Shown here piece by piece: positions 11,191 through 22,441 of a stretch of DNA of 64,000 bases. The number at the start of each line of letters is the position of its first letter. Position 1 is the stretch's first letter. This DNA is from Tenebrio molitor (taxonomy: Eukaryota; Arthropoda; Insecta; Coleoptera; Tenebrionidae), in the NCBI RefSeq assembly GCF_963966145.1, contig NC_091051.1, forward strand, positions 15,128,001-15,192,000, given 5' to 3'. The notes under the pieces are model-generated. The model was not told the origin of the DNA and ran no database searches. It saw only the letters and a program-made list of their open reading frames with translations. Both the position numbers and the translations under genes were made by a program.

Positions 11191-11600
11191 TATACAGGGT
11201 CTATCAGAACTGGCGGACCAAAATAATACGGTAAATCATCATCTTCTGGGAATAATAGGAAAAATATTTTAAAAAATTCATCCTCATTGGATTTTAAAAT
11301 AAGAACGTTGTTAATTGACCAATCGTGTGTAGATATAAAATTACCTTAAAAAAATTATATTAGTAACTATCGAAACAAATTTGATTGTTGCAAAGACATT
11401 ATAATTGAATATTATGTCATGATAAATTATTTCTGACAATTCCAAAAGTCACTAAAAACGCTTAATGTTTACTTCTTCAGAATATTTTGATATGCTTGTC
11501 TTATATGGACAGTGTGATGAGAGTGCCACAGTTGCTGCTCAGGAGTACGCAGTTCTTTTTCCCAATAGGGAACATCCTAGCAGAAATACTATAACCTGAA
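11191..11600 (+). pseudogene. Second DUF4817-type transposase fragment
   Basis: From about 11467 the plus strand reads MFTSSEYFDMLVLYGQCD and then …AAQEYAVLFPNREHPSRNTI, the helix-turn-helix start of a DUF4817 Tc1/mariner-like transposase. It then degenerates. A likely left terminus (TACAGGGTCTATCAGAACTG) is at 11193; no matching right end was found, so the copy is truncated. Confidence 0.6.
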
Positions 11601-11774
11601 AAATACTATAACCAAAAAACGTCCGTCGTTACACAAACAATGCGGATACCCAACAATGCACATGCATCATTTGAAATCGCGAAGCAGCGCAACTCACTCC
11701 AAATTTATGGAACCCGTTTGAAAGTACCTTAATTCTTTTATGTATTTACGAAAAACTTCTTATTGAAATTTTAG

Positions 11775-12381
11775 ATGGGAGCGACACCGTAGATTTTTTA
11801 ATTGGGAATGATACAGAATGTTCCAATAAAAACTACTGCAATAGAGCTTTAAGCGAAGACACTGAATATTACTTAATTGTGAGAGGGTTAATCAGTGCGG
11901 AGTTTAAAGATAGTGGTCTTTTGCACTTCAAAACTGGTACGTTAACAAATGTTATCGATGATAACTTATCTTATCTGTTACGAAAGGTACTATCGGTGAA
12001 CATAAAAAACTGGGACAAACATCAAATTTGTATAAAGTCAAAATTCAAAAATATACATTGTGTAAATTTGGCTTTTTACAAATAAGGTTATGAAAATTAT
12101 GACATATTGTCAAAAACATCAAATTAAAGTTCAGTTCTTTAATGACAATTTTAATTTTGAGTGACAATTCAAAAGTCTGAGACACAATGAGCAAATTTTG
12201 GATGTCCCAGCTTTTAATGTCCACCGATAGTACATGTGTTTTCTAAAATGATAGAATATTTATTTCTAGATATGCTCTATGAACTGCCTTTGGGTCTCAT
12301 CCTCGGTTTAACTTTTGGGCTTTTAGTGCTCTTAATAATACTACTAATTTTATTGTTTTGGTGGAGGCGAAAAAGAAAAAC
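11775..12381 (+). CDS. Two exons: end of FN3-like ectodomain and transmembrane helix
   Basis: Exon a (11775-11936) lies between a TTTTAG acceptor and a GTACGT donor. Exon b (12270-12381) lies between TATTTCTAG and GTAAGT. Frames are open and phases agree (1, then 2). Joined, they read about 54 ectodomain residues including YCNRALSEDTEYYLIVRG and LLHFKTGD, then LPLGLILGLTFGLLVLLI…LLF (one membrane span) and WWRRKRK (cytosolic stop-transfer). The YCN…L…T.Y…VRG pattern resembles the last fibronectin-III repeat before the membrane in R3-type receptor tyrosine phosphatases (Ptp10D/PTPRJ type). That assignment is inferred. No phosphatase exon was seen downstream, nor FN3 exons upstream. It is antisense inside an eyeless intron, and a MITE (11990-12230) sits in its own intron. 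It may be a nested gene or a partial duplicate. Confidence 0.6.
11990..12230. mobile_element. MITE, 241 bp, in the intron of the receptor-like exon pair
   Basis: Termini CTATCGGTGAACAT and ATGTCCACCGATAG extend inward as imperfect arms of about 45 bp. TA at 11988-11989 and 12231-12232. Confidence 0.7.
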
Positions 12382-13416
12382 GTAAGTTACACTCATGTAA
12401 ATTCGCTTTGACCGAAGTGTGATCGTAGTTCGCATCAAGATGAGGAAAAGCGGTGTTCGACATCGCTACCGGAAGCATGGAATGGCTTATTAAAGATTTA
12501 TTAATGATTGGGCGATTAATATAATAATTATGATATAATATGATCTATGTGAAATTGTAGTAGGCAGCTGTAAACTTTTCTAATAATAAAGATTTATGTA
12601 AAAATATATTCTTGTACTAAATAATAATATGGATATCAAATTTGGTAGCGATTTTGCTAAAAGGAATTTCTTTTTAAGTCGTGAACATGTTTATTTGCTC
12701 CGACAGAACCAATCCTAAATGTGTTATTGTCAAAAAATACTCTTCTATCTATGTGATAATAGTTATTTGTGTATCAAGGTCAAAAAGTGCATCTTTATTG
12801 TCCGAGTCTGGGTTTTGTGGCCGAGGCGCAGGCGGGGCTTGAAAATGGGTGTTGGTCAGTAGCGCGCCACGGTCAGTTTACCCTTTGCTAGAAGTTTGAC
12901 GGCCCCAAAAGGTACAGGACACTTGCGCGCAAATGAGGGATTGAGATAATAAAATACAGCTATACCGTTAAACAGGTAGGACTACTTATTGCCCTTGTTT
13001 CTTTTCATTTTGCTATTCTTAGTAAAATCTGTAGGTAAAGTCGGGTTGTTTTGTGGAATTCTGAAATTTGAGAAAATCTTCAGGGGGTGGATAAATACAA
13101 TAAATAAAATTTTTTTTGACCGCGGCGCGCAAGTGACCCGTGCCCTTGAAAATAGGGGAGGATAAAAGGAACTTTTTGGCAGAGGTGCACATTCAATTTT
13201 TTAGGCGACCACACGAACTACAAAGCAAAAGACATCATTGGACAAATTACAAATTTATTTTGTACCTATTGTATCTACCTGTTTCAATTAGATAAATTTA
13301 TTAATACATACATAAAAAAAAAATTTAATAGTATTTGTTATCAGCTTGCCAGCAAAACTAGAAATTTACTATTTCCAATACAATTACTTATCGGTTTTGT
13401 CGGTTTCGTTGCTAAC
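12382..13416. other. No gene recognised; includes GC-rich patch at 12.8-13.2 kb
   Basis: The patch contains GCGCGC-rich pieces with weak inverted similarity between about 12900-12935 and 13120-13145. It may be an old fold-back element. Confidence 0.3.
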
Positions 13417-13419
13417 TTA

Positions 13420-13556
13420 GGGGGAGATTCACGAAACTTTGCAAATTTGCAAATCGTTAACGAAACGCCAAATACAATGCTTCAACAATGTTGGTTGTCA
13501 TGGTTTTGAATTTGCAACGCCTTATCGAGCCTTACCGAGTTTCGTGAATGACCCCC
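13420..13556. mobile_element. PIF/Harbinger-like MITE, 137 bp
   Basis: Imperfect inverted ends of about 20 bp (GGGGGAGATTCACGAAAC, mirrored as GTTTCGTGAATGACCCCC) are flanked on both sides by TTA. A 3-bp TWA duplication with G-rich termini is typical of PIF/Harbinger, unlike the TA elements around it. Confidence 0.6.
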
Positions 13557-13559
13557 TTA

Positions 13560-16500
13560 CTAAACAGACCAATGGATGGCGCCATGGTCAGCGTCCGAAA
13601 AAATCCGTCCGAAAGTGAGTTACTTTTCGTCCGCTTGTGAATACGTCAAATTACCGTTTTCATTAAGGGTGTCTAAAAAACTACTTAGCGACGGGACTAA
13701 TTTATTTGTTATTATAATTGCTTAAAAATGTTAATTCAGAGTAGAGTTAACAAAAAATACATAGATATTTATGTGTAGCGTTTGAATTTTATTTTTTCCA
13801 ATACCTAATTGGACATTCAAATTCTTATAGTGTTCGCTAAAGAGAAATTTAACTGTATTAATCAGTATCTATTCGATTTAATACAATATAAGTATAAGAA
13901 GTGCCAACTTTATAATTCAACAAAACATTCAACCGGATTGATCAAATGCCGGAGCGCAAACTTCTACCGCCACTTCTAGATAAGTTCCATTCGCAAGTCT
14001 CCGTGCTTAATTTTTATCTCGTCGTGAATACTTCGCAAATCCTTTTTAATTTTTATTAATGTCTAGTTTAAAAACGACCGATTTATCGGCGAGGCATTTT
14101 ATTTCTCAGTTGCATCTGGCTCAACAAACTTTTAATTGATTATGTCAATTTATAAGAAAATCATCTCTGGAGCGTTTCCCGTATGAACAAAGGAATTTTT
14201 CATTCCAAAGTCGCACTGTAACGATTAACCATTCGGGGGCGGAGACGGATTATAAAATGAGTTGGTGCGAATTTCTAATTAATGAGCATCGATCGATTCC
14301 CTTGGTGGAAAAGCACCGATCGGAGCGGGTAAAGACACCCCACAACCCGGCCGTAACTAACACAAGCTTACCACCGTTCAACAAAAGTATAAAAGCTCTA
14401 ATCACAATTTGTTATGCTTTTCATGGGGCCGACGAGAGCTTGTTTGACGTTTCAATTCGGGTGTTTGTCGAAAAAGTCGGCGAAAATATCGTCGAGATTC
14501 GATTCCGGGATGGAGCTTTTCCATTTGGCGTGATGGCCGATCCGCGGGTTTTAACTTTTGTGTGATGATAAAAATTCCACATAAATATAAAGAAGCTCTA
14601 ACAAAACCCCATAAATCAGTAAAATCAGTCTTTCGGTGGCACAAAAGGCTTTTATTCGCATCTCCACGTGACAAATGGAATCTGGTAGTGAAAGGTGAAC
14701 AGTCCTCGATTTTTATATATCCAGAACACGCATGAAGGATTTCTACGTATCTTGCAGGGGTGGGCCAACGTCTCACGTCCCCATTCACAGACTTGAAGTC
14801 GCTTTTCGAACACAAAGACACCCCTCACTGGGTGTATTATCATAGGAAGTCTCACTTGTCACCGCCACTGCTTCTTTATGTCTCATTGATATTTATTATT
14901 GTTAGTTTTGGAGCTTCCGCGGGGCGCTGATTTATTAGTTGGGTAGTTCTTTTTCCCCCGGCGAGAAATTATTTCATTGACTGTTGCGGAATCCCCGCTT
15001 GCCGTAAAGAGCACTCGTAATGTTTTCGTGATTTCGCCAAATGAAACCAAATTTAAAGAGGGTGAGTCGGCTGGATCATCGGCCAACAACTCGACTGTGA
15101 AATTTTCATCTTGAAACAGAATATCGATTGAACCGGGAAAGTTCTTTATGATAACCTTTGTAGAAGCTTTCTTTTTATTTTTTGTAGCCGCCGCTGTTGG
15201 AGTGGACGTAGGCATATATTGTTAGAGACGAGAGAAAGGAAGAGATTCATGCATTTTAACGTTATCTCCACCAACACATTTTCTTTGTTATTTATGTTAT
15301 TACTGTTCTTACGATGCTCGGCTCACTCTCTAAAACGCAATTATTTACGGCCCTCTACGGACGCCGAGCCCCCCACAACTCTATCACAAAAACAATTTTT
15401 AGCGCCATCGCCGCAATCGACGATTTTATCACCGATAAATTCATAAATTTGGGCCCAGAATGGTGGGCGGCATCTTGTTCGGGCTTTCTCCGACATTTTG
15501 TCGCAATCAAAAAGTCCAACAGTGCGACACCGCGTTTATTAGCCGGTCCAAAAATGTTGCTCTTATTGCTGTATTGTCTCTTTGTGGGCAAAAGTCTTGC
15601 ACTAGTCGAGCTGTAACCCAATCCATATAGACGCCGGACCTGCTTTTTTAGCCCGTAAATATTCTTAAGTACCGGACGCGACACTCGGACGATTCACCGA
15701 GAAAGCTTTGCTCACCCTCCACCAAAATCACTTACGACATCAAATAACTAACGTCTTCACAAAAGAACCTGATGGACTCAGTATCGCAGCAATTTCACCA
15801 ATCGGACTTTTCCCATCTGGATTTATTCATGGTCGTCTATAAAATCAACGCGCCCGGAGTCGCTTCATTTTTAAACAAATTTTTATTCCAGTTTTAATTT
15901 TTTATAAAACACTTCCCGACGTGTTACAGAAAATTTATGCCGCGTGGGTGCGGCAAAATTTATGTGGAGTATAAAATTATATGAGGTGATAGAATATTTG
16001 CGCCAGGAGTATTGTTTTAACAATGCTTCGTTTAGGTGAGGATACTTATGAATGAACAATAATTTAGAAGATGACAGAAGTTTAAAATTAGCAATTAGCT
16101 CCAGAGAAATAAAGATTATTTATGTACGACGTTAATGTCCTGGCCTTACGACACACAAACAGTTTGTTCTACAGAGGGTTTTTTTTATTATTTTTTCATA
16201 TTAGGGAAAAAGCAATTAAAACAAATTGCACCACTTTCCGATATAATAAACTCCGACGTGGGTGTCGTGTAAAATGTGGAGGTATAGCAAAAATAAATAA
16301 ACAATAATGTAAAAGAGTGCTTTCAAAGGAATTATTACTTTTAATTGTCTCAAAAACTTGCTGCGTTTTTAAATTAGGTAAATCCTGTGCAGCAGAGATT
16401 ATTCAAATGGAGAAATAGACGCGAACGTTTGAATAACATGTTAGGGTATCATATGCATACTGAATTGGTTTCACATAACTAAGTAGTTTCCTCGGAATTT

Positions 16501-17190
16501 TATTCAAAATTATTTTTCATCGACAAAAGTCAAACATCATGGGTTTCCATGTTTGGGACGCTGATTTGTGTCAGACCATTAAAAGTGATACACCAACACG
16601 CAATAACTCATTCATATCAGTTAATACTTTTGCGTACACAAAAATTACACAAAAATAAAACAAGAAGCAGATTTTGACAATCCCCCACCTTCTTCCGAGG
16701 AGTCCTGGAATAAGTACCCCAACATCATGAGACACACTTTAGCTAAGGAGCATCTGTTGAGGACCTGTCTTATTGTCCTTAAGTCTCCTGGACAGTTTGA
16801 CTGTAACAATACATTTTTTTGAGTAACAGTAGAAGCGTGGTGGATGGTCAATAGTCAAGCTGGACTGGGGTTTGGGAGTTGTCATTACTTCACATTATTA
16901 TTAATTTGCTCGTTATTACTTTGTGGCAATACCCGTAATGACCAATTTCAGCCTGAATCCCGTTTAACTGTCGGGTCAGTGATGGGAGTGGACATAAAAA
17001 TGAGGATATTAAATAGATATAGGAAAAAATCAAATGAAGACAGAGTAAGAATAAACTGATGTTTTATGATTATCTATTTAAAATTTTCAGATGTTATGAT
17101 CTGTGATAATTTTGTATGGGAGGAAGTGTTTGTAAAAAATTAAAATATGCTACTTGATATTTGTTTAATGTTGTAGGACCACTGTATCAT
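13560..17190. other. eyeless intron, GC-richer core, no firm gene
   Basis: Between 14.2 and 15.9 kb the sequence is unique and richer in G and C, with overlapping frames on both strands but no recognised domain. It is a candidate intronic regulatory region. Confidence 0.35.
14883..15215 (-). CDS. Possible small ORF (110 aa), doubtful
   Basis: An ATG-started frame reading MPTSTPTAAATKNKKKASTK, then STKVIIKNFPGSIDILFQDE and a Ser/Asn/Lys-rich tail. The Thr/Lys-rich start and the alternating hydrophobic middle look somewhat protein-like. It is on the eyeless strand inside the 16-kb intron. No family was recognised and no splice or poly(A) support is convincing. The surrounding 14.2-15.9 kb is GC-richer and has several long overlapping frames on both strands, so chance is a serious alternative. 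Confidence 0.2.
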   Translation of the reverse strand: MPTSTPTAAATKNKKKASTKVIIKNFPGSIDILFQDENFTVELLADDPADSPSLNLVSFGEITKTLRVLFTASGDSATVNEIISRRGKKNYPTNKSAPRGSSKTNNNKYQ

Positions 17191-17203
17191 TTGATGTAAA
17201 TAT

Positions 17204-18181
17204 GGGGCGTTCTAATGAAATCCTGGGCTGGGAAGGCGTTGGAAACCATCAATTGTTTTGCTTTTTTAAAGTGCAAATTGACAGTTGTAATTAGAGCATG
17301 TTGACAGCTAACCTAAAATTTACCAACAAAAAATCTTTCTGTTTTTTTTCTTTCTTTGGAATGTTTTACATAACAAAGAATAACTAACGATTTCTCTTTT
17401 TACTTTTTGAAACAAATATACAGTGCTTTTTTTTAACGGTGGCCATAGGGATTTACATGCTATAAAGTTTACGGTCTGTTAATAAGCTTTTTAGTACGAA
17501 TTTTCAAGTGAAATTTGGCAGAATATTAGATTAGTATTTTATAAATCAATTTCAGTTTGGCCCATCGTACAAAATAGAATAATCACGGAATTAGAGCAAA
17601 AATAAATTTATTAAATTTACCACATGGTTTGCCAAGTAGGCTATGACATAATGTAAACCAAAACTCAACAAACGTCAAACAGTAATAATTTTCAATGGAC
17701 ACTTTTTCAAATAAAGAAATCATTTAATGGGAGATTGAAAAATGTGCAGTTTTATTTCATAAACATAAAACATAGGAAATCATAATTACATCATGGACTT
17801 CTGGGCAAGAATCAAGAAATAATGTAATAAATTTAAAGTACACTTTTTAAAATTAATTCCGTAATTATTTTATTCTGTAGTATAAAATAAACTGAGATGT
17901 ATTTATTAAATATTACTCTAATATTCTGCCAAATTTTATTTAAAAATTCTTGCTAAAAAGCTTATTAACACGATCCAAAGTTTTTATCATCTAAAACCCT
18001 ATGGCCAGCGTTAAAAAAAAGGCACCCTTTGCTGAAAACAAACATGTTCAACCATAGATTAATATACTCTTGGGTTCAACTACATATGTACGAGTTCATA
18101 TGTGTGTCAAATGGCGGGAAATTTGAACTTTACACTCTTCCAAATGGTTTACTTTTTTCAACGCCTACTCAGCCCAAGGTT
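17204..18181. mobile_element. MITE family F, copy 1, interrupted
   Basis: Matches 18917-19267 in the same orientation and 32077-32361 in inverse. Shared blocks include GGCGTTGGAAA, GAGCATGTTGACAGCTAACC, GCTGAAAACAAACATGTTCA and CAACGCCTACTCAGCCCA. About 600 bp (17421-18024) present only in this copy are a later insertion. Confidence 0.65.
17421..18024. mobile_element. Fold-back element nested in family F copy 1
   Basis: Arms of roughly 150 bp: GTGCTTTTTTTTAACGGTGG at the left is mirrored by CCAGCGTTAAAAAAAAGGCAC at the right in reverse complement. Inner blocks such as AAGCTTTTTAG and TTTGGCAGAATATTAG recur inverted. The sister copy at 18917 lacks it. Confidence 0.65.
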
Positions 18182-18916
18182 TTGGCAAAAATCCTTGGAC
18201 AGCTTAATTTGTACTGGTGGTTATCTGTTGGCGTACATTACACTTTTATATTCAATTGAGTAAGGGGGCAAGGGGGCAACTCAAAAATTTTAAATGCCAA
18301 AGGGGATCATTTCTTAGGTATATTTTTTGAAAAGTCTTTTTATTCACCATCCAGTAGTGAAAGCATTTTTTAAATCCTCTATCTTTCTTTATAATATGTA
18401 GTTGGACAAATATATCACAATTAATTAAATTACATACATACTTTTATCGTTCTTTATCAGTTCCTCATCGTAGTACAGACTATTCTCTTTTTTTTTAATT
18501 GTCGTCAGAAATGTGACATTTGTGATTGAATACTAACCCACGAACCCCTTTTCGTTCTTTTAGTTTTCGCCATATCCCATATCTTTACCAGAATTACTCG
18601 TTGATACAACAAAAACACCTTCATTGCTAAATTTCGCTACCGCCTCACTTCTGTTTTAGATGTTTGTGTTCTCAGATGTCTTTCCTTTCATTTTTCTTTC
18701 TTTTTATGTTTGTTAATGTGTGCAACTTGTCTAACGCGTTCTAGTAATTCACCTAGAAAATTTTCTCGATAATGGAGTGTAAAGGTAAAGTAATTCGGGG
18801 AAGACTGTAAGTGGTTTGTAAACTGTTTTTTTGTTGGTGTGATTTATAATTTTAGTCAATATTTGTATTAGGGATAAATATACTATTATAAGCTTTCACA
18901 AGAATGCCAAAATATC

Positions 18917-19267
18917 GGGCGTTCAAATGAAATCCTGGCGTTGGAAATAGTCAATTGTTGTGCTTTTTTAAAACGTAGATTAATTGGAGCATGTTGACAG
19001 CTAACCTAAAATTTAGAGCCAAAAAATCTTTCTTTTTTTTCTTTCTTTGCAATGTTTTACATCAAAAATAGAATAACGTAACGATTCCTATTCTCGAACC
19101 AAATATCTAAGGGCACCCTTTGCTGAAAACAAACATGTTCAATTATGTCCCGATTAAACATAAACAAATGTCATTCGTGTCAAACGGCGGGAAATTCAAA
19201 CTTTACACTGTTCTAAACGGTTTAATTTTTCCAACGCCTACTCAGCCCAGGATTTCATTTGAACGGT
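18917..19267. mobile_element. MITE family F, copy 2
   Basis: Uninterrupted copy, about 350 bp. Its ends are inverted (CGTTCAAATGAAATCCTGG and CCAGGATTTCATTTGAACG). Confidence 0.7.
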
Positions 19268-20627
19268 GTAAAGAATTTTTGGAAAACGAAAGAAGGTGTC
19301 TGAAAATATCAAATCACTATGACATTTTGAGGAAAAAACACAATAAAAGAAACACTGGTTTCGATGTAAAACGTCTAACTAACGAAACAGTATGACATCA
19401 AAGATTGTTTAATAAGGATGAAACTCAAAAAATAAAAATCTAAAAATACTACATTATACAAAAACAAAAGATTTTCATCTATTTTGAGGACAAAAAATGT
19501 ATTTTGGAAGAAAGTAAAGGCAAGCTACCATCTTATTGATAATGATAATACACCGAAGACTTTGTTACAAAATGTCTATAAATTGATCAAATTTAAAAAG
19601 AAAGTAGCTAATACTGTGGATAGATAGTGGTCTGTAAGGGAAGTCTAAATCATCTTCTAAGACGATAGGCTTTAGATAATTAAAAGGTGAATGAGAATTA
19701 AAGTTGAGAATTTGTCTTATTCCTCTTCATACACAAATATCACATGAACTGTTGTTGTAGTAGACTTTCAACTAAACATACCTAACATACATATTTTACT
19801 TTCGAAGAATTATAGCCCTACTAAGTAATTCTTCTTCAACACAAACCAAGATTTTTTAGTGATTTTTTTTCATTTAAATAAAATTACCAACTCAAAATGA
19901 TTAACAATTAAGTTAAACAAGGAATTAAGAAATGTAGAATGGTAAATACAGGGTGATTCTGAAATAAGTTTAGAAAAAAAACGAGGAGTATCCTTGACAC
20001 AAAATACTTTTGCGTAAATGACCTTTGGAGGTGAAATTAAAAGGATGGAAATTACCCTATATCCTTGTATTTTCAACGCCTATGAATAGGGAAAATTTGT
20101 CCGAATTTGTTCATTTCATTAGCAACGATTGTTACATCAACTCCACAATAAAATCGTAGGTGCAAGCACACTGCTTTGTAAATGTTTCTATGGAAATTAT
20201 TGAGAGGAGTAAGGTTACGCACCTTTGATTATTATTGTTGCTAAACTACCAACATAATCAGGTAATCACCTTTAACTCAGCAGCGTACTAGCAATTTTGA
20301 CCAAAATGTCAATCATCTGTATCTCGAAATCGAAAAAACTTTTATAAGAAATTTTTTTTGTCTATGACTTCTTCACATCATCACCAATTACCGGTTTTTT
20401 TTCCCAAACTTATTTCAGAATCACCCTGTATAAATCAGGAAGGTAAAGTGGTAGATAAGAAATCCTGCATTTGCAACCCCCAATGAACAATTTTGTACCT
20501 AGAAATAAGTCCTATTGATATATGTATGTATGTATTATTTCCAAAAATGTTTTATATTTTTTATTCATTTGATAAAGCTACAACCATCTATTCTAGATTG
20601 AAAATCAAGATTAAACATTTTACAATA

Positions 20628-20994
20628 CAAAGTGTCTCTTAAAGAATGTATATCAAGGGTCCTGCGAAAGTCGAATATATCTGACTTGCCGCTTTATAGC
20701 ATATGGTGGTACATGCATACAAAATAGAAAAACAGAGGTTGTGTAAGTTCATTAATGACAGGTTTTTAATATGTAGACTGTTGTAAGATGAAAAGTAATT
20801 AGAATATAGAAAAACTGAAGAAAATCAGAGGCAAAACAAGATAACTGAGGCTAAGATTTAATAATTTTACATTTGACAGTTGACATCTGTTTTGACGGCT
20901 TCAACGGCTCGACATAGTTCGACACTATAAAATTGTAGAACCACACAATTCCACAGGACTAACTCTTGATTTACGTTCTTTTAGAGATACTTTG
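20628..20994. mobile_element. Non-autonomous relative of the 54.3-kb transposon, 367 bp
   Basis: Ends CAAAGTGTCTCTTAAAGAAT and the complementary ACTTTG end, followed inward by TATATCAAGG…CCTG. The subterminal blocks (GGCTCGACATAGTTCGACAC, ACATTTGACAGTTGACATCT) reappear in inverse orientation at 54279-55824, which also carries a transposase relic. Confidence 0.65.
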
Positions 20995-20998
20995 AATA

Positions 20999-21730
20999 CC
21001 GGGTGGGGCATCGTATACGCGCACGCGAGAAATCGCGACTTCTAATTAAATAAATTTGTCGAAATTTTTCACACTTGCCTGGCTGTTGGTAAGGTACATT
21101 TCATAATTTTTTGATAATTTTTCACTTACAAACAAAGCCAAAAAAAATAAAATGTAAATTTCAACCAAAAAGTCAAATTCTGATTTTTATACTAACCTAC
21201 CCAGATTCACTTCCTATAATTATTTACGAAATCAGCGGAAAAAAACACCAATTAGATTTTGAATTAAACGCAGTTTTACATTTCACCTTTCAAAATCATT
21301 TTTATTTATGACCTGCTACTTGTGATGTGGTAAATTTAGGTAACAATAGAAACTGTCAATTTTATGGCAAAAAGGTTTAAAACGGTCGGCTATACCTACC
21401 TTTTGTTGGGAAATTATACCATTGTGTCTGGTTTGCCTTTAAATAAAAAAGCGAATTATTTAGCTAACCAAGTCAAAACTTGTAATTGTGCCACCAGGGT
21501 TTGATGCGCTAGCAGATATAGATTCATTTAGTGTAAAAACTTTATAGGTAAATTAACAGTTAATTTCATAAAACTAATAAAACTGTGACGGCCTTATTTA
21601 TTAACAAAATTTTTTTTTTTAATTCTCAAATATACCTTATCAATAATTAGTTAGGTATATAAAATTTCGACAATTTTATTTAATTAGAAATCGCGATTTC
21701 TCGCGTGCGCGTATACGATGCCCCACCCGG
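20999..21730. mobile_element. Long-TIR element, 732 bp, CCGGGTGGGG termini
   Basis: About 66-bp inverted ends with only a few mismatches. The outermost 20 bp are CCGGGTGGGGCATCGTATAC. TA at 20997-20998 and 21731-21732. The AT-rich interior encodes nothing recognisable. It directly abuts another element on the right. Confidence 0.85.
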
Positions 21731-21734
21731 TATA

Positions 21735-21909
21735 ACGGGTGTTTTTTAAAATTTGGCGTCGAAGTTGGCGTTGAAGAGTCGATTGTGGACGCACTATATC
21801 GATAAGGGATCACGGATCAGCTGTTTAAATATTACGCTTTCACACGATTGGTGCGTTCTCAATCGATTGTCCAACGCCAACTTCGACGCCAAATGTAAAA
21901 AACACCCTT
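21735..21909. mobile_element. MITE family E, copy 1 (175 bp)
   Basis: Inverted arms of about 45 bp start ACGGGTGTTTTTTAAAATTT, followed by GGCGTCGAAGTTGGCGTTGA. The right arm is the complement, ending CACCCTT. TA at 21733-21734 and 21910-21911. Confidence 0.85.
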
Positions 21910-21943
21910 TACACCATATTTAAAGAATGTAAAAATATAGGTA

Positions 21944-22147
21944 TCGGGTGTTCATTTAAATTTATCCTCAAAGTTGGCGTTGAAGACTCGATTGTGAATG
22001 CCCCACGACCACTCGTCAATCTGCAGAGTAAAAACACAAAAGAACGTAAAAAGTGAGGTAAAAGTGAGTGAGCTGATCCGTGATCTGTAATCCGTGGTGC
22101 GTTCACAATCGACTCTTCAATTCCTACTTTGAAGAGTAGGTGGATGT
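21944..22147. mobile_element. MITE family E, divergent subtype copy 2
   Basis: The left arm reads TCGGGTGTTCATTTAAATTT, then ATCCTCAAAGTTGGCGTTGA; the right arm is more decayed. It shares the subtype with 49030-49242. TA at both outer edges. Confidence 0.7.
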
Positions 22148-22377
22148 TACTTTTGTTTTAAAATTGTGTCAATTTTATTTTTTGAAGCGAATCAAATAAA
22201 AAATTGAAAGCTTGAAACCACTACTGATAAGCTTCAATTGTATTTAAAAATTAAAAGAAAAAAGAAATCTGAACTAATTTCAATGACTTATTGAACAAAT
22301 GTGATTTTACAACTTACACCAAGTAGTGATTATAACCTAGAAAAATCGACAAGATATTTTTAGGTTATTACCTTTAC

Positions 22378-22441
22378 CTTTGTGTGCCATATCGTCCACG
22401 GATGTGATAGCGGATGGCCATGGCGCCACCGCCCCCAGCTG
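22378..22441 (-). CDS. ey: eyeless/Pax6 exon: N-terminal segment leading into paired domain
   Basis: This short exon ends with GAC GAT ATG GCA CAC AAA G followed by GTAAAGG. The trailing G joins the GT of the exon at 6145 to make the Gly of the family's MAHKGHSG junction. Upstream in the same frame it reads APWPSAITSVDDMAHK, like the region before the paired domain in fly Eyeless (a PPW motif, then EDMAHK). The 5' boundary is less certain. CAG at 22442-22444 is the likelier acceptor, giving 64 bp with phase 0; three bases shorter would also fit. In-frame stops lie just upstream, so an earlier coding exon is expected, or translation starts at the ATG of MAHK. The intron to the next exon is about 16.2 kb. 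Confidence 0.85.

Larger units (their letters stand above)
1..22441 (-). other. ey: Partial gene span of eyeless (Pax6)
   Basis: Three consecutive coding exons (22378-22441, 5980-6145, 384-564) with agreeing phases define this span. Introns are 16,232 bp and 5,415 bp, filled mainly with small DNA transposons. The promoter and first exon were not identified; they may lie among the GC-richer islands above 22.4 kb. The 3' part (linker, homeodomain, activation domain) is off the left edge. Two other transcription units or remnants lie inside the introns on the opposite strand. Confidence 0.9.

Noticed and set aside
11191..12230. Idea that one transposon spans and captured the FN3-like exon
   Set aside because: The apparent right end pairs with 11990, defining a separate small MITE inside the intron, so the exon is not enclosed by a single element.
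14257..15684. Several overlapping frames of 100-139 codons on both strands
   Set aside because: They overlap one another, start partly at non-ATG codons, lack recognisable domains and splice support, and sit in GC-richer DNA where long chance frames are common.
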